Positions 42,691 through 51,538 of a stretch of DNA of 64,000 bases are shown one piece after another. Made by a program: the position numbers and the translations under genes. The stretch lies in assembly GCA_934474225.1 (NCBI GenBank), contig CAKSLU010000004.1, positions 1 through 64,000 on the forward strand. Direction: 5' to 3'. Numbering within the stretch: position 1 is the first letter of the stretch; every line of letters begins with the position of its first letter. This DNA comes from an uncultured Eubacteriales bacterium (GTDB lineage: Bacteria; Bacillota; Clostridia; Oscillospirales; CAG-272). The notes under the pieces are model-generated. The model was not told where the DNA came from. It did not search any database and saw only the letters and a program-made list of their open reading frames with translations.

Positions 42691-43467
42691 ATGCAAAACC
42701 AATTTTCAAGAACCGAACTGCTGCTCGGCGGCGATGCTATGGAGACCCTGCGCGGCGCGCGCGTGGCAGTCTTCGGCGTCGGCGGCGTGGGCAGCTACAC
42801 CGCCGAGGCGCTGGTGCGCGGCGGCGTGGGAGCGCTCGACCTTATCGACGACGACCGCGTGTGCCTGACCAACTTAAACCGCCAGCTTTTCGCCACGCGG
42901 AAGACGGTGGGCAAATACAAGGTGGATGTCGCCGCAGAACGGCTGCACGAAATCAACCCGGACGTTGTAATTACGACGCACAAGGTCTTTTACACGCCCG
43001 AGACGGCGGCGCAGTTTGACTTTTCCGCCTACGACTATGTGGTGGACGCGATAGACACGGTCACGGGCAAAATCGCACTGGTCGTGCAGGCAAACGCGGC
43101 GAAGACGCCGATTATCTCGGCGATGGGCGCGGGCAACAAATTCGACCCCACCGCCTTCCGCGTCGCGGACATCTACAAGACCTCGGTCTGCCCGCTGGCA
43201 AAGGTCATGCGAAACGAGCTGCGCAAGCGGAAAATCCGCCGCCTCAAGGTTGTCTACTCCACCGAGCTGCCCACCATGCCGACAGAGACCGAAGAGCTAA
43301 GCTGCAAGAACAACTGCATCTGCCCGCCGGGCACGGCGCGCAAATGCACGGCGCGCCGCCAGGTGCCGGGCAGCACCTCGTTTGTCCCGCCGGTGGTGGG
43401 TCTCATCATCGCGGGCGAGGTCATCAAGGACCTCACCGGCGTGCGCGGAAAGGGGAGCGGCATATGA
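42691..43467 (+). CDS. tcdA: TcdA-type tRNA threonylcarbamoyladenosine dehydratase (E1-like)
   Basis: The 258-residue ThiF/MoeB-fold protein has the ATP-binding FGVGGVGSYTAEALVRGGVG, the LNRQLFAT adenylation motif with its Arg, and DAIDTVTGK. A short cysteine-rich CKNNCICPPGTARKC precedes the last helix. TcdA (CsdL) cyclises t6A to ct6A at tRNA position 37, often with a cysteine desulfurase partner. A desulfurase gene overlaps its stop by ATGA, which supports this assignment, although other E1-like roles are possible. Standard length and complete. Confidence 0.85.
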   Translation: MQNQFSRTELLLGGDAMETLRGARVAVFGVGGVGSYTAEALVRGGVGALDLIDDDRVCLTNLNRQLFATRKTVGKYKVDVAAERLHEINPDVVITTHKVFYTPETAAQFDFSAYDYVVDAIDTVTGKIALVVQANAAKTPIISAMGAGNKFDPTAFRVADIYKTSVCPLAKVMRNELRKRKIRRLKVVYSTELPTMPTETEELSCKNNCICPPGTARKCTARRQVPGSTSFVPPVVGLIIAGEVIKDLTGVRGKGSGI

Positions 43468-44591
43468 TTTACCTCGATTACAGCGCAAATGCGCCTGTTT
43501 CGCCGCGCGTGCTGCAATGCTTTACCGACGCGGCGGCGCGCTACATCGGCAACCCAAACTCGAATCATCCCGCCGGTCTTGCGGCAAAGGCGGCGATTGA
43601 CAAAGCCTCGGAAAGCATCGCCGCAGCCCTCGGCGTACAGCCGGACGAAATCATCTACACCTCGGGCGCAAGCGAATCAAACAACACCGCCATCCGCGGC
43701 ATTCTCCGCGCCTCGCGGCACATCGGCAAGCATGTGCTCACCACCCCGCTGGAGCATCCGTCGGTGAGCGGCTGTCTGACTGCCGCCATGGAGCGCGGCT
43801 ATGAGATCGACATGCTCTCGGTCGGGCGCGACGGCAAAATCGACCCCGGGGAGGTGCGCGAACTGCTCCGCCCCGACACGGTGCTGGTCACGCTGCCCGC
43901 CGTGGACAGCGAGCTTGGCATCGTGCAGCCTGTGCGCGAGGTGGCGCGCGTGCTGCGCGGCGTGGCGCACTGCTGTCTGCATGTCGATGCGACGCAGGCC
44001 ATCGGCAAGCTGCCCTTCTCCTTTGACGAGGTGGACACGGCAAGCTTCGCGCCGCACAAATTCGGCGGCATCGTCGGCAGCGGCGTGCTGCTCAAGCGGC
44101 ACGGCCTTGCCATCGAGCCGCTGATCTACGGCGGCGCGAGCACCACGCTCTACCGCAGCGGCACGCCTGCCGCCGCCCTCGCGGTCTCGACCGCAGAGGC
44201 GGTGCGCGAGGCGACGGACGGCCTCGCGGACAATACCGCGGTCGTGCGCGGGCACAACGCGCGCCTGCGCGACTTCTTTGCGCGCTACCCGAAGGTGCAG
44301 CTCAACAGCCCGGACGACGCCGTGCCGCACATCCTCAACCTCAGCGTGGAGGGCGTGCGCGGCGCGGCCTTCCGCGATGCGCTTGCCCAGGCGGGCATCT
44401 GCGTCTCGGTCAAGTCCGCCTGTGCGGTCGAGGGCACGCCCTCGCGCGCGGTGATGGCGGTGAGCCGCGACCGGGCGCGCGCGCTGTCCTCCTTCCGCAT
44501 CAGTCTCAGTCACCTGACGACGGCGGACGAACTGCTTGAATTTGAGACGGTCTTTGACCGTCTGTATACGGAGCTTACAACCCATGAGTGA
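43464..44591 (+). CDS. Cysteine desulfurase (NifS/IscS-like)
   Basis: ATG 43464 overlaps the tcdA stop and follows AAAGGGGA; 375 residues. PLP-enzyme motifs: DYSANAPVSP, SGASESNNTAIRG, HVDATQAIGK and the PLP lysine in FAPHKFGG. The active-site cysteine lies in SVKSACAVEG. It releases sulfur from cysteine as a persulfide. The operon (TcdA-type, then TtcA-type thiolase) suggests it feeds tRNA modification rather than bulk iron-sulfur assembly. Confidence 0.93.
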   Translation: MIYLDYSANAPVSPRVLQCFTDAAARYIGNPNSNHPAGLAAKAAIDKASESIAAALGVQPDEIIYTSGASESNNTAIRGILRASRHIGKHVLTTPLEHPSVSGCLTAAMERGYEIDMLSVGRDGKIDPGEVRELLRPDTVLVTLPAVDSELGIVQPVREVARVLRGVAHCCLHVDATQAIGKLPFSFDEVDTASFAPHKFGGIVGSGVLLKRHGLAIEPLIYGGASTTLYRSGTPAAALAVSTAEAVREATDGLADNTAVVRGHNARLRDFFARYPKVQLNSPDDAVPHILNLSVEGVRGAAFRDALAQAGICVSVKSACAVEGTPSRAVMAVSRDRARALSSFRISLSHLTTADELLEFETVFDRLYTELTTHE

Positions 44592-45444
44592 AACGAAACG
44601 CGCGCTCGAGCCCTATCAGAAAATCGAGCGCAGCCTGCAAACGAAATTCCGCAAAACCATCTGGAACCCTTTCATCGAGGCGGTCAAACGCTACGAGCTG
44701 ATTGCGGCGGGGGACAAAATCGCCGTCTGCATCTCGGGCGGCAAGGACTCGATGCTGTTAGCAAAGCTGATGCAGATGCTCTCGCGGCACAGCGATGTGC
44801 CGTTTGAACTTGTGTATCTCGTGATGGACCCCGGCTACAACGAAATCAACCGCCGCAAGATTGAGTCCAACGCGGCGCTCCTCCACATCCCGGTCACCAT
44901 CTTTGAGACCGACATCTTTGCCGTGGCAAACAGCACGGACAAATCGCCCTGCTACCTCTGCGCGCGCATGCGGCGCGGGCATCTCTATGCCAAGGCACGG
45001 GAGCTCGGCTGCAACAAAATCGCGCTCGGTCACCACTTCAGCGACGTGGTGGAGACCACGGTGATGGGCATGTTCTACGGTTCGCAGCTGCAGGCCATGC
45101 CGCCGAAGCTGCACAGCACCAATTTTGCGGGGATGGAGCTGATTCGCCCGCTCTACTGCGTGCATGAGGACAGCATCATCGCCTGGAAGAACTATAACGA
45201 GCTGGAATTTATCCAGTGCGCCTGCCGCTTCACCGAAAACTGCACCATGTGTGATAACGGCGGGGGCGGCTCCAAGCGGCAGGAGGTCAAGACGCTGCTT
45301 CGCCGCCTGAAGCGCGACAACCCGGACATCGAAAAGAGCATTTTCAACAGCATTCACGCCGTCTGCCTCGACACGATGGTCGGCTACAAGACCGGCGGGC
45401 GCGAATACGAATTCAACGAAATCTACAAAATGCGCGGAGAGTGA
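44584..45444 (+). CDS. TtcA-family tRNA sulfur-transfer ATPase (PP-loop)
   Basis: ATG overlaps the desulfurase stop by eight bases; 286 residues. PP-loop ISGGKDSML near residue 50 activates the tRNA base with ATP. Cysteine motifs CYLCARMRRG and CACRFTENCTMC can hold an iron-sulfur cluster, as in TtcA, which makes 2-thiocytidine at position 32. The GHHFSDVVETT motif is conserved in this family. The paired desulfurase supplies sulfur. A TtcA-like protein with another base specificity cannot be excluded. Confidence 0.88.
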   Translation: MSETKRALEPYQKIERSLQTKFRKTIWNPFIEAVKRYELIAAGDKIAVCISGGKDSMLLAKLMQMLSRHSDVPFELVYLVMDPGYNEINRRKIESNAALLHIPVTIFETDIFAVANSTDKSPCYLCARMRRGHLYAKARELGCNKIALGHHFSDVVETTVMGMFYGSQLQAMPPKLHSTNFAGMELIRPLYCVHEDSIIAWKNYNELEFIQCACRFTENCTMCDNGGGGSKRQEVKTLLRRLKRDNPDIEKSIFNSIHAVCLDTMVGYKTGGREYEFNEIYKMRGE

Positions 45445-45477
45445 TCCGCATCCGCGACGGATGCGGTGCCCTTTGCA

Positions 45478-45517
45478 AAAGAAAAGCCCTCCCGGCGGGA
45501 GGGCTTTTCTTTTTTCT
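45478..45517. terminator. Intrinsic terminator, bidirectional
   Basis: AAGAAAAGCCCTCCCG/CGGGAGGGCTTTTC stem with long T-run, between convergent operons. Confidence 0.92.
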
Positions 45518-45531
45518 GTTTTCCGGCGCGC

Positions 45532-46479
45532 TCAGATCTCCTTGAGGTGCTCCATGTTCTCGCGGATGCCGTCGCAGCAGGCATGGAAGGTCTGCATCTC
45601 CGCCGCAGTCAGCGGCAGTTCGATCACTTCTTCCGCACCGCCCGAGCCCAGCACGCAGGGGACGCCTGCAAACAGGCCGTGCTCGCCGTATTCGCCGTCC
45701 AGCTCGGCGCTGACCGGCAGGATTGCCTTTTCGTCGTGCAGCACGACATGCACCATGCGCGCGGCGGTCGCCGCAATGCCGTACTCGGTGCAAAACTTGC
45801 CCGAGAAGGTGACCCAGCCGCCGCCGATCGACTTCTTCTGCAAAGCGTCGCGGTCAAAGCGGAAGCGCGCGTCGGTCTTCGCAAAATCGTCCAGCGGCTT
45901 GCCCTTAAAGCTGACGCAGCTCCAGGGCGCAAACTGCTGGTTGCCGTGCTCGCCGAGCATGTAGCAGGTAATCGACTTGTGGTCGATGCCCGTATGCCGC
46001 GCAAGCGCGGACAGCAGGCGGGAGGTGTCCAGCCCCGTGCCGGTGCCGAAGACGCGCCCGCGCGGCAGTCCGAGCAGCAGCGCAAGCTCCCGCGTCACAA
46101 TATCGCAGGGATTGGTGATGTTGATGAGTACCCCGTCAAAGCCGGACGCCTTGATTTTTTCGGCATAACCGCGAACCGCCGGGATGGTGAAATCCATCTC
46201 GGTGACGCGGTTGTGCGTGCTGCGCAGCAAGTCAATCTTGCCGACGCTGTTGACGATAACGTCGCAGTCGCCGAGGTCGGCGAAGTCGCCAGCGCGCACC
46301 GTCACACGGTGCGGCATATACGCGACGGCGTCGCGCAGGTCCTGCACCTCACTTTTCAGTTTTTCGGGGTTCATGTCCACGAGCACAAGCTCGTCGGCAA
46401 TGCCCTGCAGGCTGATGGCGGACGCGACATGCGCGCCGACATGACCGAGACCGATGATACCGCAGATTCTTTTCTTCAT
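45532..46479 (-). CDS. L-lactate/2-hydroxyacid dehydrogenase (LDH/MDH family)
   Basis: The 315-residue protein starts MKKRICGIIGLGHVGAHVA (NAD site). Conserved ITNPCDIVT, catalytic Asp/Arg region GTGTGLDTSRLLS and catalytic histidine in LGEHGNQQF place it in the LDH/malate family. The substrate loop after NSVG (KIDLLRSTHN) differs from classical LDH and resembles the L-2-hydroxyisocaproate dehydrogenase branch. The neighbouring lactate permease gene, encoded in the same direction, makes lactate the most likely substrate, but branched 2-hydroxyacids remain possible. GGAAAGGAAAG precedes the start. Confidence 0.85.
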   Translation of the reverse strand: MKKRICGIIGLGHVGAHVASAISLQGIADELVLVDMNPEKLKSEVQDLRDAVAYMPHRVTVRAGDFADLGDCDVIVNSVGKIDLLRSTHNRVTEMDFTIPAVRGYAEKIKASGFDGVLINITNPCDIVTRELALLLGLPRGRVFGTGTGLDTSRLLSALARHTGIDHKSITCYMLGEHGNQQFAPWSCVSFKGKPLDDFAKTDARFRFDRDALQKKSIGGGWVTFSGKFCTEYGIAATAARMVHVVLHDEKAILPVSAELDGEYGEHGLFAGVPCVLGSGGAEEVIELPLTAAEMQTFHACCDGIRENMEHLKEI

Positions 46480-46554
46480 AATACTTTCCTTTCCGAAATC
46501 ACGTTAGGTTTTTTCAATACGATTATAACAGATTTTCGCACATCCGAACAGGGG

Positions 46555-48093
46555 TTATGCGCCGAAATGCGGGAAAAGCACATAGGTGTACAGCATGGTG
46601 AGCGTCATATAGAGCACAAGAATGATACCGAACGCCACCAGCGTCTTGCGCATGACCTTGCCCTCGTTGCCCTCCTCGCCGACCGTGGCGCACGCCGCGA
46701 CCGTGTTGTTGGGGCAGATGAGATTGCCGAGGGACGCGCCCGCATTCTGCCCGGCGAAGACCGTGATCGGATTGATGCCGAGCGAGGCAGCCGCCTGCAT
46801 GTGCATGTCGGCAAACATGATGTTGGAGCCGAGCCCCGTGCCGGTGACAAACGCACCGCTCGAGCCGATGAGAACTGCCGCTGCGGGATAGAAAGGTCCG
46901 ACCACTGCCGCCACATCGGTGGCAATCAGATTCATCATGCCGGTGCGGTCGGACTGCATGAGATACGACACGACAAGCAGGCTGCCGATGGTGATGAAGA
47001 CCGGCAGCACATTCTTTGCCGTCTCACCGCAGACCGCCATATACTGCTTCGGTCTGATGCCGAGCGTCACGGCGCCGAGAACGCCGCAGATGAGGATCAC
47101 GATGTCCACCCAGAAGATGTACCCGAAGGTGCACATGACGGCAAAGCCGTTTTCAAAGAGGGCGGGAACGCCGTAGCGCGCGGCGGGCAGGAGCGCCATC
47201 ATGAAAATGTAGGGCGAAAGCGCCTTAACCGCACTGTACTTCCGCTGCTGCGCACCGGCATGGTGCCGATATTCCTCCGGTGTGTGAATGCCGATGAGGC
47301 GGACATATGCAACCGACAGAAGGATCGAAAGAAAGCCCGTCCCCATCGATGTGACCTCCGCGCCGACGAAATTGGAGAGTGCAAACATAACGGCGCCCGT
47401 GGAAACACCGGCGAAAAGCAGATACGGCACGATGCCGCGGAAGCCCTTTCTGCCGAACGCCATGGCGATCATGATAAAGGGGATGATCAGCACGCCGAAC
47501 ATGTGGATGCGCCCGACCATGGCGGAATTGAGCGCAACGGTGGAGACGCCCGCATCCACCAGCGCGGCGCCGCCGTTGATGGTGGTCAGCCCCGCGCCGC
47601 CCCATGAGCAGGGCGTGGCATCGCCGAGCAGGGCGATGGCGATCGAGGTGGCGGGATCAAAGCCGAGCGCCACGAGGAAGGGCGCCGCCAGCGCAGCCGG
47701 CGCACCGGCGCCCGCTGCACCCTCCAGAAAAATCGGGAACATCATGCCAATGATCACCACCTGCACGCGGCGGTCGTCGCTGATCTGCGCAACCGTCGCC
47801 TTGACATCCTCGATGGCGCCGGTCTTGCGGAGCAGATTCAGGATGACAAACGCGCCGAAAACCATCAGCACGATCTTGAAGCCCTCCTTGATCCCCTTCC
47901 AGATCAGGGCATCGAAGGCGGTCACATTGGCGGCAAAGGTCGCGCCGGTGACATTGAAGTAGGTAAAGCCGAGCAGCAGCGTCCACACAAGGGCAAGCGG
48001 CGCCACGCGCTTGGCGGGCTGCCGGCATGCCAAGATGCCCACGAGGACGAAGATAAGCGGACTGAGTGCCATGACGAAGTCAAAAATTTTCAT
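46555..48093 (-). CDS. lctP: L-lactate permease (LctP family)
   Basis: ATG 48093 behind AAGGAGATATCG; 512 residues with about 12-14 membrane segments. Family motifs: PIFLEGAAGAGAPAALAAPF, LGDATPCSWGG and TGLGSNIMFADM with NAGASLGNLICPNN. LctP proteins import or export L-lactate with protons. The neighbouring LDH-family gene downstream fits a lactate role. The gene has an unusually long leader (about 370 bases) with two minus-strand terminator hairpins and a short leader reading frame, so it is probably controlled by transcription attenuation. Confidence 0.92.
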   Translation of the reverse strand: MKIFDFVMALSPLIFVLVGILACRQPAKRVAPLALVWTLLLGFTYFNVTGATFAANVTAFDALIWKGIKEGFKIVLMVFGAFVILNLLRKTGAIEDVKATVAQISDDRRVQVVIIGMMFPIFLEGAAGAGAPAALAAPFLVALGFDPATSIAIALLGDATPCSWGGAGLTTINGGAALVDAGVSTVALNSAMVGRIHMFGVLIIPFIMIAMAFGRKGFRGIVPYLLFAGVSTGAVMFALSNFVGAEVTSMGTGFLSILLSVAYVRLIGIHTPEEYRHHAGAQQRKYSAVKALSPYIFMMALLPAARYGVPALFENGFAVMCTFGYIFWVDIVILICGVLGAVTLGIRPKQYMAVCGETAKNVLPVFITIGSLLVVSYLMQSDRTGMMNLIATDVAAVVGPFYPAAAVLIGSSGAFVTGTGLGSNIMFADMHMQAAASLGINPITVFAGQNAGASLGNLICPNNTVAACATVGEEGNEGKVMRKTLVAFGIILVLYMTLTMLYTYVLFPHFGA

Positions 48094-48154
48094 GCGATAT
48101 CTCCTTGAAACCGAGTGTTTGTCCCGCTGCCTGCCCGGCAGCGGCAAATGTATC

Positions 48155-48189
48155 AAAAAAAGCGGCTCTGCCTGTCTGGCAGAGCCGCT
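48155..48189 (-). terminator. Attenuator-like terminator 2 in the lctP leader
   Basis: AGCGGCTCTGCC/GGCAGAGCCGCT stem, on the minus strand followed by TTTTTT; lies about 60 bases before the lctP start. Confidence 0.8.
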
Positions 48190-48224
48190 GTGTTTTCGCG
48201 TGTCCGGGAAATAGATATGCCCGA

Positions 48225-48434
48225 TTATCCGCAAAAGCAGGGATGAACCGCCAAACTGTTTCGGCAAGCTGCAAGCAGCGCCGTAATTCGAATCGACAGT
48301 CGGCAAATCAGGGCAACAAAAAAGACGGATACGAGCGAAATCGTATCCGTCAGGCGTGCAGACACAAAGGCAGGGCAACGCGAAGCGCAGCTTGCCCCTG
48401 CCTTGCATGCAGAAACATTTGCGGCTGCTCTCAT
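48225..48434 (-). CDS. Possible leader peptide upstream of lctP
   Basis: ATG 48434 has a very good ribosome site (AAGGAG, 8-base spacing), about 30 bases after a predicted transcription start. The reading frame begins MRAAANVSACKAGASCASRC, runs through the first terminator stem and ends after 69 residues. The early part is rich in Ala, Ser and Cys. It resembles leader-peptide attenuation, where translation decides whether the hairpin at 48318-48351 forms. It could also be a chance frame over a structured RNA. Confidence 0.4.
   Translation of the reverse strand: MRAAANVSACKAGASCASRCPAFVSARLTDTISLVSVFFVALICRLSIRITALLAACRNSLAVHPCFCG
48318..48351 (-). terminator. Attenuator-like terminator 1 in the lctP leader
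   Basis: GACGGATACGA/TCGTATCCGTC stem, on the minus strand followed by TTTTTT. A second strong hairpin (GGCAGGGGCAA/TTGCCCTGCC on the minus strand, 48369-48402) precedes it and may compete with or pace its formation. Confidence 0.8.
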
Positions 48435-48470
48435 GTTGCCATCTCCTTCGGACTTGTTTGGGATGAGCAA

Positions 48471-48499
48471 AGTTTAGCATACCGCCGTCCGAAACGCAA
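48471..48499 (-). promoter_or_regulatory. Promoter of the lctP leader transcript
   Basis: Minus strand -35 TTGCGT (48494-48499), 17-bp spacer, -10 TAAACT (48471-48476). Of the gap 48094-48713, the left two-thirds is this leader; the rest is promoter DNA with no gene seen. Confidence 0.5.
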
Positions 48500-48713
48500 G
48501 GGGTTTTTCGCAAGTTTTCAAAGTTCCGCATTTTACACAAAGCGTTCAGAAACCGACAGCGTGTTTTTTGTCGTATTTGCGGTTGTTTTCGGCGCGAGGC
48601 GCCCGCCCGCGCTGCAGAAAAATGCGGCAGACGGCGCGCTTTTTTGCGCGGCAGGCTCTTTCCCGCACCGTCGAATTGTGCTATAATGGAGGCAAACGAT
48701 AGAACGGAGGGCA

Positions 48714-49136
48714 ATGATGGAATACCGCGTTTTCGGCAAAACCGTGGTCGCACGCATCGACCGCGGCGAGGAAATTCTCGACAAGCTGCGTGAGCTTGCC
48801 GAAAAAGAGCATATCAAACTCGCGTCGGTGCAGGCGCTCGGCGCGACAAACGACTTCACCGTCGGCGTTTTCAATACGGAGACCAAGCAGTACGCCGCAA
48901 ACCGGTTCACGGGCAGCTTTGAAATCGTCTCGCTCGTCGGCACGGTGAACACGATGGATGGGCAGTTCTACGCGCACCTGCACATGAGCGCGGGCAACGA
49001 AAAGGGCGAGGTCTTCGGCGGGCATCTGAACCGCGCCGTCGTCAGCGCGACCTGCGAGATGGTGCTGCACCTGATTGACGGCATGGTAGACCGCCGCTTT
49101 GACGCGGACACCGGGTTAAACCTGTTTCGGTTCTGA
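48714..49136 (+). CDS. PPC/DUF296-domain DNA-binding protein
   Basis: Starts at ATG 48714 or 48717 behind ACGGAGG; about 140 residues. An extended -10 element (TGCTATAAT, core 48681-48686) lies upstream. The single PPC domain (plant and prokaryote conserved, DUF296) has the hallmark FYAHLHMSAGNEKGEVFGGHL with three histidines for a metal site. In other organisms the domain forms trimers and is linked to AT-hook DNA proteins; the bacterial stand-alone form has no defined role. It lacks an added DNA-binding tail, so regulation is only a guess. Confidence 0.88.
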   Translation: MMEYRVFGKTVVARIDRGEEILDKLRELAEKEHIKLASVQALGATNDFTVGVFNTETKQYAANRFTGSFEIVSLVGTVNTMDGQFYAHLHMSAGNEKGEVFGGHLNRAVVSATCEMVLHLIDGMVDRRFDADTGLNLFRF

Positions 49137-49215
49137 CAAAATCCGCCGACGGTAAGGCGCATGCGGCGGTAGACAGACGGCGCCCTACGGTATGTACACA
49201 GTTCCCCGCTATTCC

Positions 49216-49281
49216 GTAGGGGCGACCATTGGTCGCCCGCCGTGCGCACAGCAAAAGCGGGCGATTCGGCAGTCGCCCCTA
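49216..49281. repeat. GTAGGGGCGACCATTGGTCGCC-type inverted repeat
   Basis: Two GTAGGGGCGA-ended arms (left CCATTGGTCGCCCG, right CGGGCGATTCGGCAGTCGCC) around a core of about 20 bp; same family as 54503-54567 and 36016-36043. A GACGGCGCCCTACGG fragment lies just before it at 49176. Confidence 0.8.
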
Positions 49282-49329
49282 CAGATTTGCGGAAAATCTG
49301 TACCTATGTGGGTTTACGCCCCCACATAC

Positions 49330-49359
49330 AAAAAAGTCCTCCTACGGAGGACTTTTTTT
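49330..49359. terminator. Intrinsic terminator, bidirectional
   Basis: AAAAAAGTCCTCC/GGAGGACTTTTTT stem with a 3-base loop between convergent transcripts. Confidence 0.9.
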
Positions 49360-49361
49360 CT

Positions 49362-50564
49362 TTAATTCTCATTCAATTTGCGCACGCGCTCGGCCTCGAG
49401 CGTGAGGCGGTGCGCCTCGAAAATGCGGGCATCCGCGCCGCATTCGTCCGCGTTGACCGCTTCGGCAAAACGGCGCATGAGACCGCCGTCGCCGCCGCAA
49501 TGCTTCGTGCCGTCGTGCGTCACGGTAAAGCGCTCCGCCGTGCCCTCGGCAAAGCGGCGCAGCACCACGACGCCGTCCTCCATGCAGCCGCCGATTTCAC
49601 CCTCGGTGCCCATCAGCTTGATGGTGCGCGTGTTGCGCTGGGAGAACGCCGACACGGTGAACACCGCTGAGACGCCGCCCGCAAATTCCAGCGCGGCGAC
49701 CTGGTGGTCGCAGACGTTGTTGTCACAGCGATAGACGCATCTGCCGTATGGATTGGTCTTCAGCGCCTCAATGATGGAGGCGTCATCCGTGCCGCAGCCG
49801 AACTTGTGGACGAAATAGCGTCCCTCGCCCGCGGTGTACTGCCGCACGGCATTGTACTTGCAACTGTCGGCAAAGTCGCAGCCGTCGGTGCAGCGCGCGG
49901 GCACGCGCCCGGGCGCGCTCGTCGCCTTGAAATAGCCGTTTGTGCCGTAGGACGCGATGTGGATGCAGTGCCGGTCAAGCAGGTAGAGCATGAGGTCAAA
50001 GTCGTGGCAGGACTTTGCCACGATCAGCGGTGAGGAGGTATCGGCATTGTTCCACTGCCCGCGCACATAACTGTGCGCGTGGTGCCAGTACCCCTCATTT
50101 TCATTGAGCTGCATGTTCATGACATCGCCGACCGCGCCCGCGTCCACGAGCGCCTTGATTTTGCGGATGAACGGTGTGTAGCGCAGGACAAAGCCGGTCA
50201 TGAAGACACGCTCGTAGCCGACAAGCGCCTCCTCCAGCGTGTCGATCTCCGCCGCAAGCGGGGAAATCGGCTTCTCAAGCAGGATATGATAGCCGCAGTG
50301 AATCGCGGCAAGCGTGGGCGCAAGGTGCATGCGGTCCTGCGTGCAGATCAGCACCGCGTCGGCAAGCCGCTCCTGCGAAAAGAGGGACTGCCAGCCGTCA
50401 AACGCCATGTTTGGCGCGATGCCGTAGGTCTCGCAGAAGGCGCGCCGCTTTTCCGCATCCGGCTCGGCAACGCCGACCACGCGCAGCAGCTTTTCGCGGG
50501 TGAGAATCGGCGCGTAGGCATCCTTGCCCCTGCCGCCCGCGCCGACGATGATACAGGTTTTCAT
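49362..50564 (-). CDS. Gfo/Idh/MocA-family oxidoreductase (400 residues)
   Basis: N-terminal Rossmann fold GAGGRGKDAYAPILTRE binds NAD(P), and the EKP motif of this family appears as LLEKPISPLAAE with the catalytic lysine. The second half is the beta-sheet substrate domain. It carries a cysteine-rich insertion (CTDGCDFADSCKYNA, near residue 220) not seen in the sister protein, perhaps a metal site. Such enzymes oxidise or reduce sugar and cyclitol hydroxyls. Third gene of a leftward operon with another oxidoreductase and a TIM-barrel isomerase, suggesting stepwise breakdown of an unusual sugar or inositol-like compound. Confidence 0.9.
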   Translation of the reverse strand: MKTCIIVGAGGRGKDAYAPILTREKLLRVVGVAEPDAEKRRAFCETYGIAPNMAFDGWQSLFSQERLADAVLICTQDRMHLAPTLAAIHCGYHILLEKPISPLAAEIDTLEEALVGYERVFMTGFVLRYTPFIRKIKALVDAGAVGDVMNMQLNENEGYWHHAHSYVRGQWNNADTSSPLIVAKSCHDFDLMLYLLDRHCIHIASYGTNGYFKATSAPGRVPARCTDGCDFADSCKYNAVRQYTAGEGRYFVHKFGCGTDDASIIEALKTNPYGRCVYRCDNNVCDHQVAALEFAGGVSAVFTVSAFSQRNTRTIKLMGTEGEIGGCMEDGVVVLRRFAEGTAERFTVTHDGTKHCGGDGGLMRRFAEAVNADECGADARIFEAHRLTLEAERVRKLNEN

Positions 50565-50572
50565 GGACTTCG

Positions 50573-51538
50573 TTACAGAATGATCGAGTTTTCGAGAATG
50601 CGCTCGACAAGGCGGACGCTTGCAAGCGAGCTCTCCGGCGTGACGACCTTCGGCGCTTCGCCGCGCTCCACGCAGGACGCAAAATACTCGATTTCGCCCG
50701 CGTAACCGCCGACGCCGGAGATGTTGATGCCGGTGTCGCCGATGACCTTGCCCGCGTCAAGCTCGACCTCTTCGCCGTTCTCATACACCTTGCCGCCGTG
50801 GTACTCGAGCGTGCCATTTTCAAACACGGCGCTGTAGGTGCAGGTGAAGGGCAGCTTGTAGCTGTACCATGCGCCCTCGGCGGTGACGAGCGTGTCCCCG
50901 TAGAACAGCTCGGAGGTGATGGAGTCGCAGTTGTTCTTCAGCTTGCGGTAGACGCCGCGCACGCTGTCCGGCTGCCCGAGCATGTACTGGATGAAGTCGA
51001 GGTCGTGGATCGAGAGGTCGATCGGCGTGCCGCCGCTCTTTTCAAGGTCGAGCATCCAGTTGTTCCAGCTCCAGAGCGGCACCGAGGAGATGCGGCGCAT
51101 GTCGAGGCGCAGAAGGCGTCCGTGCGCGCCCGCGTCCACCACGGTCTTGAGATAGGCATAGGGCGCCATGAAACGCACGACATGCGCAGTCATGAACAGC
51201 TTGCCCGACTTCTCGGCAGCCGCCTTGATGGCAGCCGCGTCGGCAGAGTTTAAGCTCATCGGCTTCTCGCACAGGACATTCAAACCATGCTCGAGCGCCT
51301 TGACGCTCATCTCACGGTGCAGATAGCTCGGCGTGCAGATGTCGAGCATGTCAAACTGCTCCTTCTCGAGCATCTCGTCGAGGCTCTCGTAAATCGGCAT
51401 ATCGGGACCCGCAATCTCTCTTGCGCGCGCGGTGCGCACATCGCAGACCGCGACAAGCTCTGCATTCTCCACATTCTTATAGCAGTTGAAATGGCATCTG
51501 CCCATCCCGCCGATGCCGACCAGTGCAACACGAATCAT
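50573..51538 (-). CDS. Gfo/Idh/MocA-family oxidoreductase (321 residues)
   Basis: Rossmann motif GIGGMGRCHFNCYKNV at the N-terminus, EKP motif as LCEKPMSLNSADA, and the substrate domain with GGTPIDLSIHDLDFIQYMLG, whose Asp/His pair is conserved for catalysis. Its start overlaps the stop of the TIM-barrel gene by four bases, and the next oxidoreductase begins eight bases after its stop, so the three are one operon. The exact substrate is unknown. Confidence 0.92.
   Translation of the reverse strand: MIRVALVGIGGMGRCHFNCYKNVENAELVAVCDVRTARAREIAGPDMPIYESLDEMLEKEQFDMLDICTPSYLHREMSVKALEHGLNVLCEKPMSLNSADAAAIKAAAEKSGKLFMTAHVVRFMAPYAYLKTVVDAGAHGRLLRLDMRRISSVPLWSWNNWMLDLEKSGGTPIDLSIHDLDFIQYMLGQPDSVRGVYRKLKNNCDSITSELFYGDTLVTAEGAWYSYKLPFTCTYSAVFENGTLEYHGGKVYENGEEVELDAGKVIGDTGINISGVGGYAGEIEYFASCVERGEAPKVVTPESSLASVRLVERILENSIIL

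Noticed and set aside
48094..48499. T-box or known amino-acid riboswitch in the lctP leader
   Set aside because: The T-box GGGTGG-ACCGCG motif and the lysine, SAM, glycine and TPP aptamer blocks I know are absent; left as an unassigned attenuator.
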